The translations under genes were made by a program, and so were the position numbers. Under the pieces are notes generated by a model, which made no database searches, was not told where the DNA came from, and was given only the letters and a program-made list of their open reading frames with translations. Below, in pieces: positions 60,580 through 64,000 of a stretch of DNA of 64,000 nt. Position 1 is the stretch's first letter; the number at the start of each line of letters is the position of its first letter. This DNA is from JBDNJM01 sp041687755 (GTDB lineage: Bacteria; Planctomycetota; UBA1135; GCA-002686595): NCBI GenBank assembly GCA_041687755.1, contig JBDNJM010000040.1, positions 41,779-105,778 on the forward strand. The letters run 5' to 3'.

Positions 60580-62075
60580 ATGCTCGGCCTCGCCCTCGCG
60601 CTCACTCTCCAGGTCGATCTCGACGAGCGCTATCCCGCCGAGTCTCGCCCGATCGACGCTCTCTACGGCTTTGCTACGACAGCCGGCGTCGACGACGTCT
60701 ACCGCATCGAAGAGTTTGCCTTTCGCCTAGGCCGCAAGATCGAGGTCAAGTGCACCGCAGGGACACTCGTCGTCGAACATGCGGGCGGCGCAGCGATGTG
60801 GACCGTTGTGCTCCCGGACGAGCCCGGCGCCCTGTCCCATGCGGAGATCCCCGAGGGCGAACGCTTCGAGAGCCTGTACCTCCGCTTTCCCTCCGATCGC
60901 ATCGGGGACCTGTTCGGCAAGCGCTCACGCCCCGAACCTGCGGCCGACTTCCCCGCCCTATTTCAGGCGCGGTCCCTCTTCAGCCACAAGATCAACGGCC
61001 CTCGCAGGCCAACAATCGCCCCGCCACCGTCTGGGACAAGCACCTTGTATTCGACGCGGACACCGACGCCGGCAAGCGGCGCTTGGTCACGATCAAGGCA
61101 CAGGACAAGGAGGCGAAGCTGGAGGCGTACTTCGAGTCGAACCCGCTTCCCAGCGAGTTTCCGGTCGAACCCGCGGTCGCGCTCAACGCCTTCGACATTG
61201 TGGCCGAGACCTTCGATGCCGAGTCCGCGATGTTCAACCTGGTGCCAGAGCTGGACTGGAAGTCGCACGTCGAGGCGTGGCGCGCAGCTGCCGGCACGGC
61301 CAAGAACGCGCGCCAGCTCGCCGCCGCGCTCGGCTGCCTGCTGGAGCCGCTGCCAGACGCGCACATCAGCATCTCGGTGGAGAGCGGCTGGGTTCCCGTG
61401 CACTCGGCGGACTGGTGGCTCAACGCCAGCTACAAGGGGCTGCAGACCCAGCTCGGCGAGCTGCGCAAGCCCGCTGCCAGAGTGCAGTTCACGCGCACGA
61501 AGGAGGCCCTCGGCCACGTGCTGGTCGACGGGCTCAACGGCGGCGGTAACGAGCTCCCCGGCCGGGAGGTCGCCGGACGGTCCTCGAAGCACCGGCGATC
61601 TACTTCCAGAACCGCTATCGTAACGGTCCCGAGCACGCGGACCTGGGGCTCTGGAACGAACGCGCCGTCGAGACCCGTGGTCCGTAGCGCTACACCTCGC
61701 CCGTGCTGGTGCTGCAGGGTCCGCGTACGATGAGCTCCGCCGAGTCGCTCGTTCGGATGCTGCGCCAGGCGCCCCCAGGTCGAGCCATTCGGCTCGCGAA
61801 CCCAGGGGGCTAGCGCTAACCTGCGGATGATCGAGCTGCCGGCGATCGAGGCCTCGGTGCGGCTGCCGCGCTGGCTCGACGCCGGACCGCACGGCGTCGT
61901 CTTCGAGAAGCTTGGGATCGCGCCGGACGTCGAGCTTGACGTCGAGCTTGACGTCGAGCTTGACTTCGAACTGGACGCGTTTACCGAGGCGTCCGACCCG
62001 CTCTTGGAGGCTGCGATCGAACAGCGTGAGCGAAAGGTCCCTCGCCGCGAGCGGGAGCCGGGCAAGCGCGACTAG
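60580..62075 (+). pseudogene. Decayed S41-family peptidase-like gene
   Basis: The gene is recognised piecewise. The first frame (MLGLALALTLQVDLDERYPA to about 60990) is followed by a second frame (VWDKHLVFDADTDAGKRRLV, then CLLEPLPDAHISI, to about 61570). A third frame holds AIYFQNRYRNGPEHADLGLW, then an in-frame stop, then LVLQGPRTMSSAESLVRMLR with the likely catalytic serine region. A fourth holds SVRLPRWLDAGPHGVVFEKL up to 62075. At least three frameshifts and one stop mark it as a pseudogene, rather than a few sequencing slips. The 12-bp repeat at 61929-61973 lies in the tail. Confidence 0.7.
61929..61973 (+). repeat. Tandem 12-bp repeat in the peptidase pseudogene
   Basis: Nearly four copies of gacgtcgagctt, the last one altered (gacttcgaactg). 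They encode DVEL repeats. Confidence 0.8.
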
Positions 62076-62272
62076 GGCGGCCCGGGTCGCTCGCGGCGAG
62101 ACGTTCCCTAGCTGGACCCCCGTTCGGGACGCTCGGGGGCCGCAACCGGCCAGCCAGTGTGTAAGGCGAGCGTAAGGCGCTTGCCTCTACAACGACTCGC
62201 GCGCCAGGCTGGCCAGTCGCGACGGCCGCTATCCCCCTGGTCCTTCCGCTCCACCCCGCGGCCGCGCCCCGT

Positions 62273-63955
62273 ATGCCCATGACGATCCTGCTGCTCCCGC
62301 TGCTGTTCACCGTCCAGGTTTCCAGCCCCCTAGTTTCGCCCGCGCCACCCCAGCGCTCCGCTAGCGATCGCGTCGTGCGGCTCGACCCCGAGCCTCTGGC
62401 TACGATCGTCCAAGTCATCGATCTCGCCGCCGTCGAGGTCGCCGTCGACTCCGAGGGCCGCCTCCTGCTGGAGCTACTCGCCCCCCGGCCGGCGCGCAGT
62501 GCAGGCCTGTGGTTGGAAGGTCCTGTGGGTGCATCCGGCTGGCGCGCGCTCACGGCCGCAGGTCCGGAACCTGAGCACCCCCTGCTGCTCGCCCACGATC
62601 TCTCCGCCGCTGTCGTCGGTGCGGACCGTCCCGCCGGCAACGCCGAGCTCTCCGGGCTCCTGCACGCGCGCACGGGCGCCCTGTCCGGTGTGCAGCTTGC
62701 GCTCGACCCGGCTTCCAGGCTCGAGCGTCTCACCGTCGTCTGGATGGAGGCCCCGCTCGAGCGCCTGGACCTGGCCGGCCTCCCTACCTCGGAGGCCGCC
62801 GCTACGTTCCCCAAGCCGCCGGTCTACGGTCGCTCGTTTTGGGGCGCAGCCGCGCCGACGTGCACCTACACCTACTGCGGCGTGACCCACCTGGCGGTGC
62901 ACCACTCCGCCTCGACCAGCGACTACACCGGCAGCTCCCTCAGCGAGGTCGCCGCCGACGTCAAGGCGATCCAGACGTACCACATGGTCTCGAACGGCTG
63001 GTGCGACATCGGCTACAACTACGTCATCTCAAAGCAGGGCTGGATCTTCGAAGGCCGCGGCGGAGGCGACGACGTCAAGGGCGCCCACGACGGCAAGAAC
63101 TGCGGCTCGATGGGCGTGTGCGCGCTCGGCTACTTCCACCCGCCCTACAACAACGCCCCGACCTCCGCCCTGCTCGATGCGTACGCGGAGCTGTTCGCGT
63201 GGAAGAGCGACCAAAAGGGCCTGAACCCGCTGGGCTCAAGCTTCTACGCAGGGCTCGGAGCCGTGGAGCAGACGATTTACGGCCACCGCGACGTCAGCTC
63301 GACCGCGTGCCCCGGCGACACGCTCTACACGCAACTACCGGGCCTGCGCAGTGATGTCCAAGCGCTGCTCGACGGCGGCGGTGGGCCGACCGCCGGCACG
63401 CTCAAGGGCGTGCTCTACAACGCGAACCTCGGAACCTCCGCACGCATCCCCGGCGGAACCGTCGCGCTCGCCGACGGCAGCTTCACCACCGCCGACGGCC
63501 TGGGCTACTACCAGTTCCCGCTAGCGGCCGGCAGCTACGCCTTCGCCGCGAGCGCCCCGGGTTACACGGCCGGCGGCGCCAGCGAGACCGTGACCAACGG
63601 CGACGTCTGGGAGAGCCTTGGGCTCACGCCGGGAACTGTCCCCGCCCACCAGATAGCTGCGCTCGGCCCAAACCTGGTGCAGGCGACCTTCAGCGGCGAT
63701 CCTGGATCGGCGGTGCTGCTCGGATACTCGACCGAAGTCGGCATCCCACTGGTGAGCCTGAGCGGGCTGGGCCCGGTTTGGCCCCGGCTCGCCGGCATCC
63801 AGACCTTGCCCCTGGACGGGGTTCCCGGGGGCGGTGTGCTGACGGTGAACTTGAGCACTCCGGCGATCCCTGGGCTCGTGTTCCACACCCAAGGCCTCGT
63901 GGTGTCGAGCGGTAGCCAGCGCCTCACGAACGGGCGCAGTTGGAACGCGCCCTGA
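62273..63955 (+). CDS. Exported N-acetylmuramoyl-L-alanine amidase / peptidoglycan-recognition protein
   Basis: 560 residues. Signal-like start (MPMTILLLPLLFTVQVSSPL). A central PGRP-type amidase domain (about 185-365) has a zinc triad H210 (LAVHHSAS), H338 (YGHRDVSS) and C346 (TACPGD), with the catalytic-type Tyr in DIGYNYVISK. The C-terminal half includes a carboxypeptidase-regulatory-like repeat (KGVLYNANLG ... GSYAFAASAPGY) and an extra tail domain. It should cleave peptide stems from peptidoglycan outside the cell. The ending is at 63955. Confidence 0.93.
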   Translation: MPMTILLLPLLFTVQVSSPLVSPAPPQRSASDRVVRLDPEPLATIVQVIDLAAVEVAVDSEGRLLLELLAPRPARSAGLWLEGPVGASGWRALTAAGPEPEHPLLLAHDLSAAVVGADRPAGNAELSGLLHARTGALSGVQLALDPASRLERLTVVWMEAPLERLDLAGLPTSEAAATFPKPPVYGRSFWGAAAPTCTYTYCGVTHLAVHHSASTSDYTGSSLSEVAADVKAIQTYHMVSNGWCDIGYNYVISKQGWIFEGRGGGDDVKGAHDGKNCGSMGVCALGYFHPPYNNAPTSALLDAYAELFAWKSDQKGLNPLGSSFYAGLGAVEQTIYGHRDVSSTACPGDTLYTQLPGLRSDVQALLDGGGGPTAGTLKGVLYNANLGTSARIPGGTVALADGSFTTADGLGYYQFPLAAGSYAFAASAPGYTAGGASETVTNGDVWESLGLTPGTVPAHQIAALGPNLVQATFSGDPGSAVLLGYSTEVGIPLVSLSGLGPVWPRLAGIQTLPLDGVPGGGVLTVNLSTPAIPGLVFHTQGLVVSSGSQRLTNGRSWNAP

Positions 63956-63979
63956 GCGATTCGAGCGGGGGGAAAGATA

Positions 63980-63998
63980 CGGTGCCAGGCACGTTTTC
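63980..63998. repeat. Imperfect palindrome at the right edge
   Basis: acggtgccaggcacgttttc contains GTGCC-a-GGCAC. It may be the end of a dispersed repeat, cut off by the window. Confidence 0.35.
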
Positions 63999-64000
63999 AC

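Overview
This is a high-GC chromosomal window, most likely from a planctomycete (Planctomycetota) or close relative. I infer this from several things together: an rpsB-tsf-pyrH-frr block, tandem groEL genes beside dnaJ-grpE, an LpxB (so an outer membrane), an NPCBM-domain exported protein, a HAF-repeat exported protein with a conserved beta-rich tail, prenyltransferase-repeat and carboxypeptidase-regulatory-repeat exported proteins, and an ECF sigma/membrane anti-sigma-like pair. No rRNA gene is present, so the taxonomy is an inference.

Layout. 0-5.1 kb: two divergent DoxX-like genes, a broken methyltransferase, a CbpA-CbpM chaperone pair and a double-domain SagB/ThcOx-type oxidoreductase, then a gene-poor stretch with recombination scars. 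5.1-21.7 kb: an accessory region that reads as a genomic island at tRNA-Glu. Its left end is a displaced tRNA-Glu 3'-half at about 5992-6041 (minus). Its right end is the intact tRNA-Glu at 21627-21704 (minus), with a serine integrase running into it. Inside are a DUF3987-like remnant, a HAF-repeat protein, a decapitated serine recombinase, a Type I restriction-modification operon (HTH gene, small ORF, hsdM, hsdS, hsdR, YgjP-type metalloprotease), a tyrosine recombinase, and a small unknown gene coupled to the integrase. The hsdS gene carries two almost identical target-recognition domains.

21.8-34.7 kb: core genes. These are an EboE-like enzyme, a Trm112-like protein, an unknown protein coupled to an Xaa-Pro aminopeptidase, a membrane protein, tRNA-Lys, the frr/pyrH/tsf/rpsB block, a GGDEF diguanylate cyclase and an NPCBM protein. 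35-40.7 kb: a protein-folding cluster (two groEL, dnaJ, grpE, an FmdB-type zinc ribbon) without groES. 41-53.5 kb: a radical SAM/SPASM enzyme, a HAD phosphatase, a large repeat-domain membrane-anchored protein, a lipoprotein, TrkH-TrkA potassium uptake, a Kdo/RIO-type kinase and an ABC transporter pair. 53.5-54.4 kb: debris of an amidohydrolase and an IS66 transposase. 54.4-64 kb: a TPR protein, LpxB coupled to an ECF sigma factor, an anti-sigma-like membrane protein and a YbjQ-family protein, a prenyltransferase-repeat exported protein, a heavily decayed S41 peptidase and an exported peptidoglycan-recognition amidase.

The most notable signals are the twin-TRD HsdS with its coupled metalloprotease and small ORFs, the tRNA-Glu island boundaries, a 23-codon recombinase-tail scar found three times, and a hairpin-forming intergenic repeat family at three sites. 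I saw no CRISPR array, and I could not establish any wholly new defence system beyond the accessory genes of the Type I locus.
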